Source of the DNA: Microbacterium sp.
GTDB taxonomy: Bacteria; Actinomycetota; Actinomycetes; Actinomycetales; Microbacteriaceae
Direction: 5' to 3'
Assembly (NCBI GenBank): GCA_031277885.1
Contig: JAITLM010000143.1
Coordinates: 16,507-80,506, forward strand
Length of the DNA stretch: 64,000 nucleotides
A model generated the notes under the pieces. It was not told where the DNA came from, searched no databases, and was given only the letters and a program-made list of their open reading frames with translations. Positions 41,243-49,567 of this stretch are shown one piece after another. The position numbers and the translations under genes are program-made. How positions within the stretch are numbered: position 1 is the first letter of the stretch; the number at the start of each line of letters is the position of its first letter.

Positions 41243-41823
41243 CCTCGCCCGCGTTCGACCGGATCGCCCTCCCGCTGCGCACAGAGCGGCTCATCGTGCG
41301 TGCGAGCACGGCGGCCGACTCCGACGCCGTGTGGAACTACCGGCGCCTCGACGAGGTGGGCCGCTGGTTGAGCACGGCACCCGCGGATGCCGAGGCGTTC
41401 CGCGCTCACTTCACGGATCCGGAGCGTCTCGCGCTCACCCTGCTCGTGGAGCTTCCGGGCGTCGGCGTGATCGGCGACATCATGCTGCGCGTCGAGGACG
41501 CCTGGGCTCAGACGGAGGTGCGCCCGCAGGCGGCGGGCGTGCAGGCGGAGCTGGGCTGGGCCATGGATCCCGCGCAGCAGGGACGCGGATACGCGACCGA
41601 GGCCGTGCGCGCGGTGATGGCCGCCTGCTTCACCGAGCTCGGGCTGCGCCGTGTCAGCGCCGGCTGCTTCGCGGCGAACGAGCCGTCGTGGCGGATGATG
41701 GAGCGCCTGGGCATGCGGCGCGAAGAGCACAGCCGGCAGACCGCCCTGCACCGCAGCGGAGAGTGGATGGATGGCATGAACTACGGCCTTCTCGCCGAGG
41801 AATGGCGCTCTCTGACCGAATGA
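41239..41823 (+). CDS. GNAT acetyltransferase, RimJ/RimL type
   Basis: 194 residues. The N-terminal LRTERLIVRAS start is typical of RimJ/RimL acetyltransferases, followed by GWAMDPAQQGRGYATEAVRA, the acetyl-CoA pyrophosphate-binding Q-x-x-G-x-G/A loop, and RVSAGCFAANEPSWRMMERLGM. It acetylates an amine on a protein or small molecule; the target is unknown. It is coupled to the TetR gene by ATGA, and a TAGCCT 6 nt before the ATG may also give it a separate leaderless transcript. Confidence 0.92.
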   Translation: MTSPAFDRIALPLRTERLIVRASTAADSDAVWNYRRLDEVGRWLSTAPADAEAFRAHFTDPERLALTLLVELPGVGVIGDIMLRVEDAWAQTEVRPQAAGVQAELGWAMDPAQQGRGYATEAVRAVMAACFTELGLRRVSAGCFAANEPSWRMMERLGMRREEHSRQTALHRSGEWMDGMNYGLLAEEWRSLTE

Positions 41824-42375
41824 GAGCGTTTTCCGATCGGTGCCCCCGTGTGTCCTGGACACGGGCGCGCGGCCTCGCCTAGTGTGGACCGCGCGCACGT
41901 GAAGACGGCTGCTCCCACCCGACGTCCCCAGCGAGGGTGGAAGGTCTTCCCCAGAGACCGGCAGTCAGTGCGTGCAATGGCCCCCTCGGCGCATCCAGTC
42001 CCCAATGGATCCCCCGGGGGGGCCGCTTCATCCCCAGTATTCCGATGTACTGAGATGATAGCGCCGCCATCGATATTTTGTCCCCCTTTTGGGGGACAGA
42101 ACCCCCGAACATGGGTTATGCTGGTTTCAGACGCACCCTCCGGTCGTCCTGGGTCCCCATCGCTCCCCCCGCGGTGGGGACCCGCTCCATTTCCGGGACG
42201 CACCTCGGGAGGCGCCCCTGGCTCCCGTCTCTCCGCGAGCGGATCCCGCTCGTCACGCGAGTTGCAACATTTTCGTCACCTTGTCATCCGGGGTGTTGCT
42301 ATGCGGGTCGACTCGGATAGCGTTAGCATCGTCGGCGCGTCTGCGCCGGCGTAAGCCCAAGCAAGAAGGCAGTAC
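41824..42375 (+). promoter_or_regulatory. Long structured region upstream of cspA
   Basis: 552 bp without credible coding. A candidate promoter TGGACA (41856-41861) - 18 nt - TAGTGT (41880-41885) would give a leader of about 490 nt. TTGCTA - 16 nt - TAGCGT (42296-42323) would give a short one. Between them TCCCCA occurs five times (41925, 41948, 41999, 42031, 42154). Two C/G-tract hairpins are visible: TGTCCCCC-TTTT-GGGGGACA (42079-42098) and GGGTCCCCA/TGGGGACCC (42151-42183). Cold-shock mRNAs often have long regulatory leaders; that role here is inference. Confidence 0.5.
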
Positions 42376-42579
42376 ATGACTCAGGGCACGGTTAAGTGGT
42401 TCAACTCGGAGAAGGGCTTCGGCTTCATCTCCCCCGACGACGGTGGAGCTGACGTGTTCGCGCACTACTCCGCCATTGCATCCTCCGGCTACCGCTCGCT
42501 CGACGAGAACCAGCGCGTCGAGTTCGATGTGGCGCAGGGCCCCAAGGGCCTGCAGGCCGAGAACATCCGTCCGCTCTGA
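42376..42579 (+). CDS. cspA: Cold shock protein, CspA family
   Basis: 67 residues, a complete cold-shock domain: [20 protein letters not shown] with RNP1 (KGFGFI), RNP2 VFAHY, and [18 protein letters not shown]. It binds single-stranded RNA/DNA and melts secondary structure. GAAGG lies about 7 nt before the ATG. It is monocistronic, with a strong terminator 15 nt after the stop. Confidence 0.96.
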   Translation: MTQGTVKWFNSEKGFGFISPDDGGADVFAHYSAIASSGYRSLDENQRVEFDVAQGPKGLQAENIRPL

Positions 42580-42594
42580 GCGACACGGACTTCT

Positions 42595-42634
42595 GACTCC
42601 CCCGGTGCTTCGGCGCCGGGGGAGTCTCTTTTTG
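42595..42634 (+). terminator. Strong intrinsic terminator of cspA
   Basis: A 14-bp stem GACTCCCCCGGTGC / GCGCCGGGGGAGTC with one G-T pair and tetraloop TTCG, followed by TCTTTTT. It is the clearest terminator with a U tract in the window. Confidence 0.95.
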
Positions 42635-42660
42635 CGCGGGTGGCTCGCGGCTGCTCGGCG

Positions 42661-42735
42661 CGAGAAACCAGATCCCGCACGAGAAACCACGTCAGGCGTG
42701 ATGTCTCGTGTCAGAAGTGGTTTCTCACGCGCGGG
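42661..42735. repeat. Extragenic palindromic repeat (GAGAAACCA/TGGTTTCTC)
   Basis: Direct copies of CGAGAAACCA at 42661-42670 and 42680-42689 face an inverted GTGGTTTCTC at 42717-42726. The outer arms are CCCGCACGAGAAACCAC (42674-42690) and GTGGTTTCTCACGCGCGGG (42717-42735). It fills most of the gap between the cspA terminator and the HAD gene end and resembles the element at 12931-13011 in style. Confidence 0.7.
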
Positions 42736-42755
42736 AGGCCGCGTGGCCGCAGAGG

Positions 42756-43430
42756 TCAGCCCTGCGGCAGCAGGATCCGCAGCAGCTCGTCGGGGGTCGC
42801 GACCTCGGCGACGGCGCCGGCGGACTCCCCCGGCTCGCCGAAACCCCAGGTGACGAAGATCACCGGCACGCCGAGGGGAGCGGCGCCCTCGATGTCGTGC
42901 AGGCGGTCGCCGATCAGAACCGGGCGGCTGACGTCGACGCCCGCCTCGGTGAGCCGGTGCAGGGCGCGCCGCAGGACCGCTTCCTTGCCGTCATGCAGGC
43001 CCGAGGTGTCGGGCAGTGCCCCGGCGACGATGACGAAGTCGTCGATCAGTCCGTAGTGCTCGAGGATCGCGAGCACCTGATTCTCCGGCTTCGAGCTCGC
43101 GGTGGCCTGCGGGATGCCCGCGGCCTTGACCGCCTGCAGCGCCTCGGCCACGCCGGGGTAGATCCGCACGCTCGCGGCGTAGCCGTCGCGCATGGCGAGC
43201 TCCCGGTACTTCCGCACCGCGAGGTGCGCGTCCCCCTCGGACAGGCCGGCCAGGTCGCGGAACGACTCGAACATCGGCGGGCCGATCCAGCGGGCCAGCT
43301 CGCTCTGCGCGGGCTCCGGAAGGCCGAACGCCGCATACACCTCGACCAGACGAGGCAGTATCCCCGCCGAGGCGTCGGCGATCGTGCCGTCGACGTCCCA
43401 GAGGACGCAGGTGTAGGGGGACGCGGCCAT
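42756..43430 (-). CDS. HAD-superfamily hydrolase (phosphoglycolate phosphatase-like)
   Basis: 224 residues. The HAD motifs are WDVDGTIAD (nucleophile and acid Asp), TASSKPENQ (motif II Ser and nearby Lys) and LIGDRLHDIEGA (motif IV Asp pair), with a helical cap between motifs I and II (GLSEGDAHLAVRKYRELAM). It dephosphorylates a small phosphometabolite; phosphoglycolate is the family default but is not proven. ATG 43430 is preferred because GAGAGG lies 8 nt upstream; ATG 43436 would be 1-2 nt from it. Confidence 0.9.
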   Translation of the reverse strand: MAASPYTCVLWDVDGTIADASAGILPRLVEVYAAFGLPEPAQSELARWIGPPMFESFRDLAGLSEGDAHLAVRKYRELAMRDGYAASVRIYPGVAEALQAVKAAGIPQATASSKPENQVLAILEHYGLIDDFVIVAGALPDTSGLHDGKEAVLRRALHRLTEAGVDVSRPVLIGDRLHDIEGAAPLGVPVIFVTWGFGEPGESAGAVAEVATPDELLRILLPQG

Positions 43431-43455
43431 GTTCATGCCTCTCGGGGAATGCGGC

Positions 43456-44151
43456 TCAGAACAGCCGCGGGATACCGGACTCGATGCCCTTCATGTCCTC
43501 GTAGTCGAGGATGAGGCAGCGGATGCCCCTGTCCTCGGCGAGCACGCGCGCCTGCGGCTTGATCTCCTGGGCGGCGAACACGCCCTGCACGGGGGCGAGG
43601 TGCGGATCCCGGCCGAGCAGCTCGAGATAGCGGGTGAGCTGCTCCACGCCGTCGATGTCGCCGCGGCGCTTGATCTCGACGGCGATCGCCGCACCGTCCG
43701 CGTCGCGCACCATGAGGTCCACGGGCCCGATCGCGGTCGGATACTCGCGGCGCACCAGCGTCGCGCCCTCGGCGATCCGATCCACCTGCTCCGCGAGCAG
43801 GCGCTGCAGATCCGCCTCGACGCCGTCCTTCTGCAGGCCGGGGTCGACGCCCAGCTCGTGGGCCGAATCGTGCAGGATCTCGTAGATCTGCACGCGCAGC
43901 GCGTCGCCGGTCTTCTGATGCGTGACCCGCCACACCTCGGTGACGCCCGCGGACGCCTCCTCCTCCCCCGGCTGCTCGGGCTCGAGGCGGCACGGCGGGC
44001 TCATCCAGTTCAGCGGCTTGTAGCTGCCGCCGTCCGAGTGCACGAGCAGGCTGCCGTCGCCCTTGTGCACGAGCAGACGCGTGGCGAGGGGCAGGTGGGC
44101 GTTGAGCCGGCCGGAGTAGTCCACGGCGCAGCGGGCGATGACGAGACGCAC
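43456..44151 (-). CDS. nucS: Mismatch-specific endonuclease NucS/EndoMS
   Basis: 231 residues. It starts [15 protein letters not shown], the N-terminal DNA-binding/dimer domain. The C-terminal RecB-like nuclease core has [12 protein letters not shown] and VEIKRRG, giving the D-ExK metal-binding set, then QLTRYLELL. It ends in the PIP-like tail, where NucS contacts the beta clamp (GIPRLF). It provides mutS/mutL-independent mismatch repair in actinobacteria. GTG 44151 has TAGGCT exactly 6 nt upstream, fitting a leaderless transcript. Confidence 0.94.
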   Translation of the reverse strand: MRLVIARCAVDYSGRLNAHLPLATRLLVHKGDGSLLVHSDGGSYKPLNWMSPPCRLEPEQPGEEEASAGVTEVWRVTHQKTGDALRVQIYEILHDSAHELGVDPGLQKDGVEADLQRLLAEQVDRIAEGATLVRREYPTAIGPVDLMVRDADGAAIAVEIKRRGDIDGVEQLTRYLELLGRDPHLAPVQGVFAAQEIKPQARVLAEDRGIRCLILDYEDMKGIESGIPRLF

Positions 44152-44180
44152 CCGAAGAGCCTAGCCCGCCGGGCCGCGCC

Positions 44181-45011
44181 TCAGCTCCCGCCGGTTCCGA
44201 AGAGTGCGCCGACGCCGGAGAAGAGCCCGAGCTCGGAGGCGGCGCCGCGCGCGATGAGGAATCCGACGATGCCGACGATCCAGGCCGTGTTCTCCGCGCC
44301 GGTGCGGCTGAGCCAGGCGCCGAGCCGCCGAAGCGGCCCCTCGACGGCCCGGGCGGCGATGACGCGCAGGACCAGCAGCAGGAGCGCCGGCGCGATCATG
44401 AGCAGGCAGTAGCCCGCGAGTGCGGCGATGCGGAGCGGGATGCCGATGCCGGCATCGGCGAGCATCGTCATCGCGACGATGTAGGGCAGCATCGTCGCGA
44501 CCTCGACCAGGCCGGCGGCGATCGCGAGACCGACGACCACCAGCGGCGGGGTCGCGGGGTCGAGGAGCCGATCGCGCCACCGCGCGATCCGCCCCGGGGC
44601 GGGCTCGGCCGCATCGGGGGCGACCGGAGGGAACGGGCCGGGGCCGCCCCGAGCCTCGCCCATTGCGACGCTGTCGACGAGCACGGCCTCCTTCTTCTTC
44701 GCACCGGGGACCAGGAAGGCGCCCACGAGGAGGGCGGCTCCGACGACGAGGCGCGCGACCCGCCCCGCATCCGAGGAGAGGAAGTCGGCGGCGACGTCGA
44801 CGACGTTCACGAGGCCCCAGAGGAACAGCAGCCCGACCAGCAGATAGAAGAGGGTGATGGTGCCGAGGTAGAGCAGGATCCGCCGCACCCGTACGCGTCC
44901 GGGCGGCAGCAGCAGGAAGACCGGGATGAGCAGGGTGCCCACGCTCAGCCCGTCCAGGAGTGCGAGCACGGCGAGGGTGAGGGCGAGCGGGGCTTCCGGC
45001 GAGAGGTCCAT
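44181..45011 (-). CDS. GAP-family (Sap-like) membrane protein
   Basis: 276 residues with about six TM segments, three before and three after a charged cytoplasmic loop of about 60 residues (KKKEAVLVDSV and RIARWRDRLLDP). The pattern LLDGLSVGTLLIPVFLLL and AAGLVEVATMLPYIVAMTML matches the GAP / sulfolipid-1-addressing protein family, implicated in lipid export in mycobacteria. Substrate here is unknown. ATG 45011 lies just before the first TM with a G-rich ribosome site. It is divergent from the histidine kinase. Confidence 0.85.
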   Translation of the reverse strand: MDLSPEAPLALTLAVLALLDGLSVGTLLIPVFLLLPPGRVRVRRILLYLGTITLFYLLVGLLFLWGLVNVVDVAADFLSSDAGRVARLVVGAALLVGAFLVPGAKKKEAVLVDSVAMGEARGGPGPFPPVAPDAAEPAPGRIARWRDRLLDPATPPLVVVGLAIAAGLVEVATMLPYIVAMTMLADAGIGIPLRIAALAGYCLLMIAPALLLLVLRVIAARAVEGPLRRLGAWLSRTGAENTAWIVGIVGFLIARGAASELGLFSGVGALFGTGGS

Positions 45012-45129
45012 GCCCCCAAGGCTCCCGTCCGCCCGGCCGTCGCGGATCGGGCGAAGGGCGGAAAGCCGCGCGCGGCGCTCCTCCTTTCGGCCGATGCGTC
45101 TGCGGAGCGCCGCATGGTTCGATAGGGCG

Positions 45130-46392
45130 ATGGACAGTCCGCGCACGCTCGATCGCGTCGCCGTGCCGGGTCCTCCCTCCCTCCTCCCCCGCATGCTCGA
45201 CGGGGTCTCCCGGCCGGTCGCCGACGCCGCGGGCACCGCGCTGCTCAGCGTGGTCGCTTCGGCGTTCGGCTTCGCCGGGCTCTGGGATCTGTTCCGCGTC
45301 ACGCCCTTCCCGATCTCGCCCTGGTGGGCGCTCGCGTTCGCGCTGCCCGGCTGCGTCCTCATCGCGCTCCGTGACCGGATCCCTCCCCTCCTCGCGCTCC
45401 CGGTGGCGGCGGCCCTGTTCGCCGGCGACGCGGCGACCGTGGGAGGGCTGGGATCCCTCGTCGTGCTGCTGGACGTGCTCTGGCACGCCGTGCATCGGGC
45501 CACGGCCCGCGTGCGCCGGGGGCTTGCGGTCGCGCTCGTGATCGTCGCCTGCGCCTTCCTGGTCTTCGCGCTGCTGCGCACCTCCGACCCCAGGATCGCG
45601 ATGCTCGTGACGCTGCAGATCGCGACCCTCCTCGGCACCGACTACTGGTGGGCGGTCGCGGTCGGACGGGCGGAGGAGGTCGCCGCGCTCGAGCGGCGCA
45701 GGGCGACGGACGCGGCGAGGGAGGCCGTGCGCGATGAGCGCGAGACCATGGCGAGAGAGCTGCACGACCTCGTCGCGGGACATGTGTCGGCGATGGCGAT
45801 CCGCTCGGAGGCGGCGCTGTCCACGCCCCCGGACGAGACGCGGGATCGCGCCGCCCTGCGTGCCGTGCGCGATGCGAGCCTCGACGCCCACGCGGCGCTG
45901 CGCTCGATGATCGCCGTGCTGCGCGACGGCGGCGAAGCACCGGCACCGGCGCCGACGCTGGCGGACATCCCTGAGCTCGTGCGCGCGGCAGAGTGGAGCG
46001 GCCTCAGCGTGCGCATCAGCGACGAGCGCATCGCCGACGAGCGCACCGACGAGCGCGGCGACGAGCGCGAGATCAACGGGCGGACCGGTGCGCTCCCCCT
46101 GCTCGTCGACCAGACCGCCGCCCGTGTCGTGCGCGAAGCCCTGGCCAACGGAGCGCGCCACGCGGTCGGCGCCGAGGTGCGGGTGCGGCTCTCGGACGGC
46201 GTGGATCGGCTTCTGATCCGGATCGACTCGCACGGCGGGCGGGGCGCGTCCGGCCCGGCGCTCGCCGGATCCGGCACGGGTCTCGCGGTGCTCGCCGAGC
46301 GCGTGCGCGCCCTGGGCGGCGAGTTCTCCGCCGGCCCGACGGGCGACGGCTGGTCGGTGCGCGCCGAGCTCCCCCGAGGAGAGGCGCCGTGA
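45130..46392 (+). CDS. NarL-type sensor histidine kinase (HisKA_3)
   Basis: 420 residues. Five or six TM segments occupy about 30-180. The dimerisation helix follows with the phosphoacceptor His in ARELHDLVAGHVSAMAIR, then an ATPase domain with REALANGARHAVGAEV and GSGTGLAVLAERVRALGG. Between them is an unusual charged insert, SDERIADERTDERGDERE, from four GACGAGCGC copies (46021-46069). The signal is unknown; membrane-embedded sensors of this type often react to envelope stress. ATG 45130 precedes the first TM. It overlaps the response regulator by 4 nt. Confidence 0.92.
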   Translation: MDSPRTLDRVAVPGPPSLLPRMLDGVSRPVADAAGTALLSVVASAFGFAGLWDLFRVTPFPISPWWALAFALPGCVLIALRDRIPPLLALPVAAALFAGDAATVGGLGSLVVLLDVLWHAVHRATARVRRGLAVALVIVACAFLVFALLRTSDPRIAMLVTLQIATLLGTDYWWAVAVGRAEEVAALERRRATDAAREAVRDERETMARELHDLVAGHVSAMAIRSEAALSTPPDETRDRAALRAVRDASLDAHAALRSMIAVLRDGGEAPAPAPTLADIPELVRAAEWSGLSVRISDERIADERTDERGDEREINGRTGALPLLVDQTAARVVREALANGARHAVGAEVRVRLSDGVDRLLIRIDSHGGRGASGPALAGSGTGLAVLAERVRALGGEFSAGPTGDGWSVRAELPRGEAP

Positions 46393-47042
46393 CCGGCCCG
46401 GCGCCGCGGGTGCTCCTCGCCGACGATCACGGCGCGATCCGCAGCGCGCTGCGGATCATGCTCGAGGCGCACGGGATCGACGTGGTCGGCGAGGCTTCGG
46501 ACGGCGCGGTGGCCGTGCGGAACGCCCGTGCGCTGCGGCCGGATGTCGTGCTCATGGACCTGAGGATGCCCGGCCGCGACGGGATCTCGGCCACCAGGGA
46601 GATCGTGGACGAAGCCCTGGCCGACGTCCTGGTGCTCACGAGCTTCGATGAGGACGACCTCGTGGACGGAGCGATCCTCGCCGGCGCCGCCGGCTTCCTC
46701 CTGAAGACGGCCGATGCGGCGACGCTGGTCGAGGCGATCCGCGCGGTCGCCGCAGGAGACGGCGTGCTCGACCCGAGGGTGACCCGCCGTGCGCTCGCCG
46801 CGGCGCGGGCCGGTGCCGTGACCGACCGGGAGCCGCCTTCCGCCGCGGCGCCGGTGGGCGGCGCGTTCACGGCCCGCGAGCAGGACGTGCTGGACGGCAT
46901 ACTGCGCGGCTGGTCGAATGCGCAGCTCGCGGAGCACCTCGGCATCTCGGTGACGACCGTGAAGACGCACGTGTCCAACGTGCTCGCGAAGCTGGGAGCG
47001 CGCAGCCGTTCGCACGCGGCCGCGATCGTCCGACACCGCTGA
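46389..47042 (+). CDS. NarL/LuxR-family response regulator
   Basis: 217 residues. The receiver domain has the acidic pocket DDH, phosphoacceptor Asp in VLMDLRMPG, Thr/Ser in VLTSFDEDD and Lys in GFLLKT. The LuxR helix-turn-helix is FTAREQDVLDGILRGWSNAQ with TVKTHVSNVLAKLG. GTG 46389 overlaps the kinase stop (GTGA). It is the cognate output of the adjacent kinase; no target promoter could be identified. Confidence 0.94.
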   Translation: MTGPAPRVLLADDHGAIRSALRIMLEAHGIDVVGEASDGAVAVRNARALRPDVVLMDLRMPGRDGISATREIVDEALADVLVLTSFDEDDLVDGAILAGAAGFLLKTADAATLVEAIRAVAAGDGVLDPRVTRRALAAARAGAVTDREPPSAAAPVGGAFTAREQDVLDGILRGWSNAQLAEHLGISVTTVKTHVSNVLAKLGARSRSHAAAIVRHR

Positions 47043-47070
47043 TCGTCGTGGAGCCTGCGCGCGGCGCCGC

Positions 47071-48294
47071 TCAGCCGGCGCTGACCTTCTCCTCCTCCCG
47101 GAGCGGGCGGGCCGCCCCCGAGAAAAGGCCGGAGAGCGCCGCCAGCACGACCAGGACGTAGAGCGTGTTGAGCAGGCCGATGTGGTCGCTGATGAAGCCC
47201 AGGACGGGCGGGCCGCCGAGGAAGGCGATGTAGCCGATCGTGGCGGCCGCGCTCACGCGGGCGGCGGCCTTGGCCGGGTCGTCGGCAGCCGCCGACATGC
47301 CCAGCGGGAAGCCGAGCGAGGCCCCGATCCCCCACAGCGCCGCGCCGGCGAACACCAGCGGAGTGCTCGGCGCGAGGATGAACAGCAGGATCCCGGCGGC
47401 GGCCGTGATCGCCAGCACGCGCAGCACGATGACGCGGCCGAAGCGGTCGACGAGCGGGCCGCCGAAGAGCCGGACGACGGTCATCGCGACGGAGAACGTC
47501 GCCAGGGCCGCGGCGCCCAGGGCGGGGCCGGCCTGATGGTCCTCGGAGACGCCGAGCGCGAGCCAGTCGTTCGCGCCGCCCTCGGCGAACGACATGCCCA
47601 GCATCACGATGCCGAGGAAGTACGTGCGCGGCTCGCGCCAGGCCTCGAGTGCGACGTGCATGCGCTCGCGCCAGTGCGGCTTCTCCGCGGGCTGCGGGTC
47701 GAGCGTCGCCTCGCGTTCGGGAACGTTGAGCCGGCAGGCGATCGCCAGCACCGCGATGATCGCGGCGATGAGCAGGGTGTGCGCGGCGACGTTCAGTCCG
47801 AGATGCACCACGAGGGCGCCGATCCCCGCGCCGATCACGGTGCCGAAGCTGAAGAAGGCGTGGAACACCGGAAGGATCGTCTTGCCCATCTGCTGCTCGA
47901 TCGCGGTCGCCTCGACGTTCATCATCACGTCGAGCGATCCGTTGCCGAGGCCGAACAGCACGAGCCCCACGACCACCACGGGGATGGATCCGAGCACATT
48001 CGTGCCGAGGCCTACGAGGCCCACGCCGACGGCGAAGCTCAGCATCGTGACGAGCATGCCGAGGCGCGCCCCGGTGCGTGCCATGACCGCGGGGCTCGTC
48101 GAGATGCCGATGATCGAGGAGACCCCCATGCCCAGCAGCAGGAGACCCATCTGGCCGTTCTCGATGTGCAGCGCGGCCTTGATGTCCGGCACGCGCGAGG
48201 CCCAGGTGGCGATGGACAGACCGCTGGCGAGGAAGATCGCGAAGATCGCGGCACGCCAGCGCACGAACTGGGAGCGGGTGAGGGCGGTGTCCAT
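47071..48294 (-). CDS. MFS transporter (12 TM) under a LacI-type operator
   Basis: 407 residues and 12 TM segments. It starts LTRSQFVRWRAAIFAIFLAS, with NGSLDVMMNVEATAIEQQMG and FHAFFSFGTVIGA, typical of the FucP/YbjJ-like branch of MFS. The long central loop (RLNVPEREATLDPQPAEKPH) is charged. ATG 48294 has TACACT 6 nt upstream, and the palindrome TCGAATCGATTCGA abuts this -10. The divergent LacI gene is thus the likely repressor. A sugar or related ligand is inferred from the regulator class. Confidence 0.88.
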   Translation of the reverse strand: MDTALTRSQFVRWRAAIFAIFLASGLSIATWASRVPDIKAALHIENGQMGLLLLGMGVSSIIGISTSPAVMARTGARLGMLVTMLSFAVGVGLVGLGTNVLGSIPVVVVGLVLFGLGNGSLDVMMNVEATAIEQQMGKTILPVFHAFFSFGTVIGAGIGALVVHLGLNVAAHTLLIAAIIAVLAIACRLNVPEREATLDPQPAEKPHWRERMHVALEAWREPRTYFLGIVMLGMSFAEGGANDWLALGVSEDHQAGPALGAAALATFSVAMTVVRLFGGPLVDRFGRVIVLRVLAITAAAGILLFILAPSTPLVFAGAALWGIGASLGFPLGMSAAADDPAKAAARVSAAATIGYIAFLGGPPVLGFISDHIGLLNTLYVLVVLAALSGLFSGAARPLREEEKVSAG

Positions 48295-48306
48295 CCGCCC
48301 AGTGTA

Positions 48307-48320
48307 TCGAATCGATTCGA
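48307..48320. promoter_or_regulatory. LacI-type operator palindrome
   Basis: A perfect 14-bp palindrome TCGAATCGATTCGA with the central CG typical of LacI/GalR operators, in the 59-bp gap between the divergent MFS and LacI genes. It abuts the presumed -10 of the MFS gene and lies 21 bp from the presumed -10 (TATTGT, 48342-48347) of the regulator. Confidence 0.8.
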
Positions 48321-48353
48321 CCCGCGTGTTCTCCGCGATGTTATTGTCGAGAC

Positions 48354-49448
48354 ATGAGCTCGGATCCCGATCCTTCGGCCGTGCGGCGCCGTGCCACGAT
48401 CGCAGACGTGGCACGCGCGGCGGGGGTGAGCCCCTCCACGGCGTCGGTCGTGTTCAGCGGGAAGGCGCCGGTCGCCGGCGCCACCCGGGAGCGGGTACTC
48501 GCCGTCGCGGCCGAGCTCGGGTACACCGGTCCTGATCCCCGTGCCGCCTCGCTGCGGCGGGGGCGCAGCGGCATCGTCGCGGTCGCGCTCGAGGAGCACC
48601 TGCGGACGGCCTTCCTGGATCCGATCAAGACGGCGACCATGGACGGCCTCACCGACGGCCTCGCCGCGCTCGGCGCGGGGGTGCTCCTGCTGCGGGACGA
48701 TCCAGAGGCGGGGTCGGACGCTCCCACGCTCGCCACGGCGCCCATCGACGCCGCGGTGCTGATCGGCTGCAGCGGACGCATGCGCGAGACGCTTCGGGCC
48801 GTGCGCAATCGGGGCCTGCCCGTCGTCGTGATCGAGGGGGACGCCGGCGACGACGTACCGCGGATGGAGCTGGACAACGGCGAGGCCGCGGCGCAGATCG
48901 CGCACCATGTGCGCGCGCTCGGACACCGCGACGTCGCCGTGGTCACCCTTCCCTTCGACGGCGCGAGGGTGCGCGGGGACGCGACGCCCGCGCGCATCGC
49001 GTCCATCACGACCCCCGTCACGAGCGCGCGCCTGGACGGGACGCTGTCCGTGTTCCCCGATGCGCGCGTGGTCTCCGCGGGCGGCAGCCTCATCGACGAG
49101 GGGCTCATCGCGGGGCGCCTGCTGTTCGCGGATCAGCGGACCCGCCCCACCGCCGTCATCGCGCAGAGCGACCTCCTCGCCGCCGGTGTGATCCGCGCGG
49201 CGGAGGAGGCGGGCCTGCGCGTGCCGGAGGACGTCAGCGTGGCGGGCTTCGACGGCATCGCGGTGGACGGCCTGGGCGATCACGTGCTCACGACCGCCGT
49301 GCAGCCCGCGGTCGAGAAGGGGCGCGCCGCCGGGGATGCCGTCGCGCGGATGCTGGCGGGGGAGGAGGCCGCTTCGATCCGCTTCACGTGCACGTTCCGC
49401 GAGGGCACGACGACGGGCCCGGCCCCCGTCGTCGGACCCCGTTCGTGA
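48354..49448 (+). CDS. LacI-family transcriptional regulator
   Basis: 364 residues. The N-terminal helix-turn-helix reads RATIADVARAAGVSPSTASV with hinge-helix PRAASLRRGRSG. The periplasmic-binding-like core contains FLDPIKTATMDGLTDGLAAL, TAVIAQSDLLAAGVIRAAEE, DVSVAGFDGI and TTAVQPAVEKGRAAGD. It binds a small ligand, usually a sugar, and represses in its absence. TATTGT lies 6 nt before the ATG. It is divergent from the MFS gene around a perfect palindrome. Confidence 0.95.
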   Translation: MSSDPDPSAVRRRATIADVARAAGVSPSTASVVFSGKAPVAGATRERVLAVAAELGYTGPDPRAASLRRGRSGIVAVALEEHLRTAFLDPIKTATMDGLTDGLAALGAGVLLLRDDPEAGSDAPTLATAPIDAAVLIGCSGRMRETLRAVRNRGLPVVVIEGDAGDDVPRMELDNGEAAAQIAHHVRALGHRDVAVVTLPFDGARVRGDATPARIASITTPVTSARLDGTLSVFPDARVVSAGGSLIDEGLIAGRLLFADQRTRPTAVIAQSDLLAAGVIRAAEEAGLRVPEDVSVAGFDGIAVDGLGDHVLTTAVQPAVEKGRAAGDAVARMLAGEEAASIRFTCTFREGTTTGPAPVVGPRS

Positions 49449-49567
49449 GGTTCGCGGCGGTGGATGCCTGTTTCGGCACGTAAACTGGATCCGAACCCGC
49501 CCGCCTGTGTCGACCTGCACGCTCACGCGCTGAGTCCGCAGAGACCGACGAGCCAGAGGAGACCGCC

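Noticed and set aside
41848-42354. 168-codon frame upstream of cspA
   Set aside because: Low-complexity Pro/Ser/Arg translation with no ribosome site; the DNA is dominated by hairpins and C tracts, so a leader or regulatory region fits better.
44161-46233. 690-codon leftward frame opposite the histidine kinase
   Set aside because: Arg/Ala/Pro-rich antisense shadow of the kinase and frame-shifted shadow of the GAP-family gene.
49441-49567. Promoter for the mrp operon (TAAACT at 49481-49486)
   Set aside because: The -10-like hexamer is good but no acceptable -35 is at the right distance, so it was not listed as a feature.
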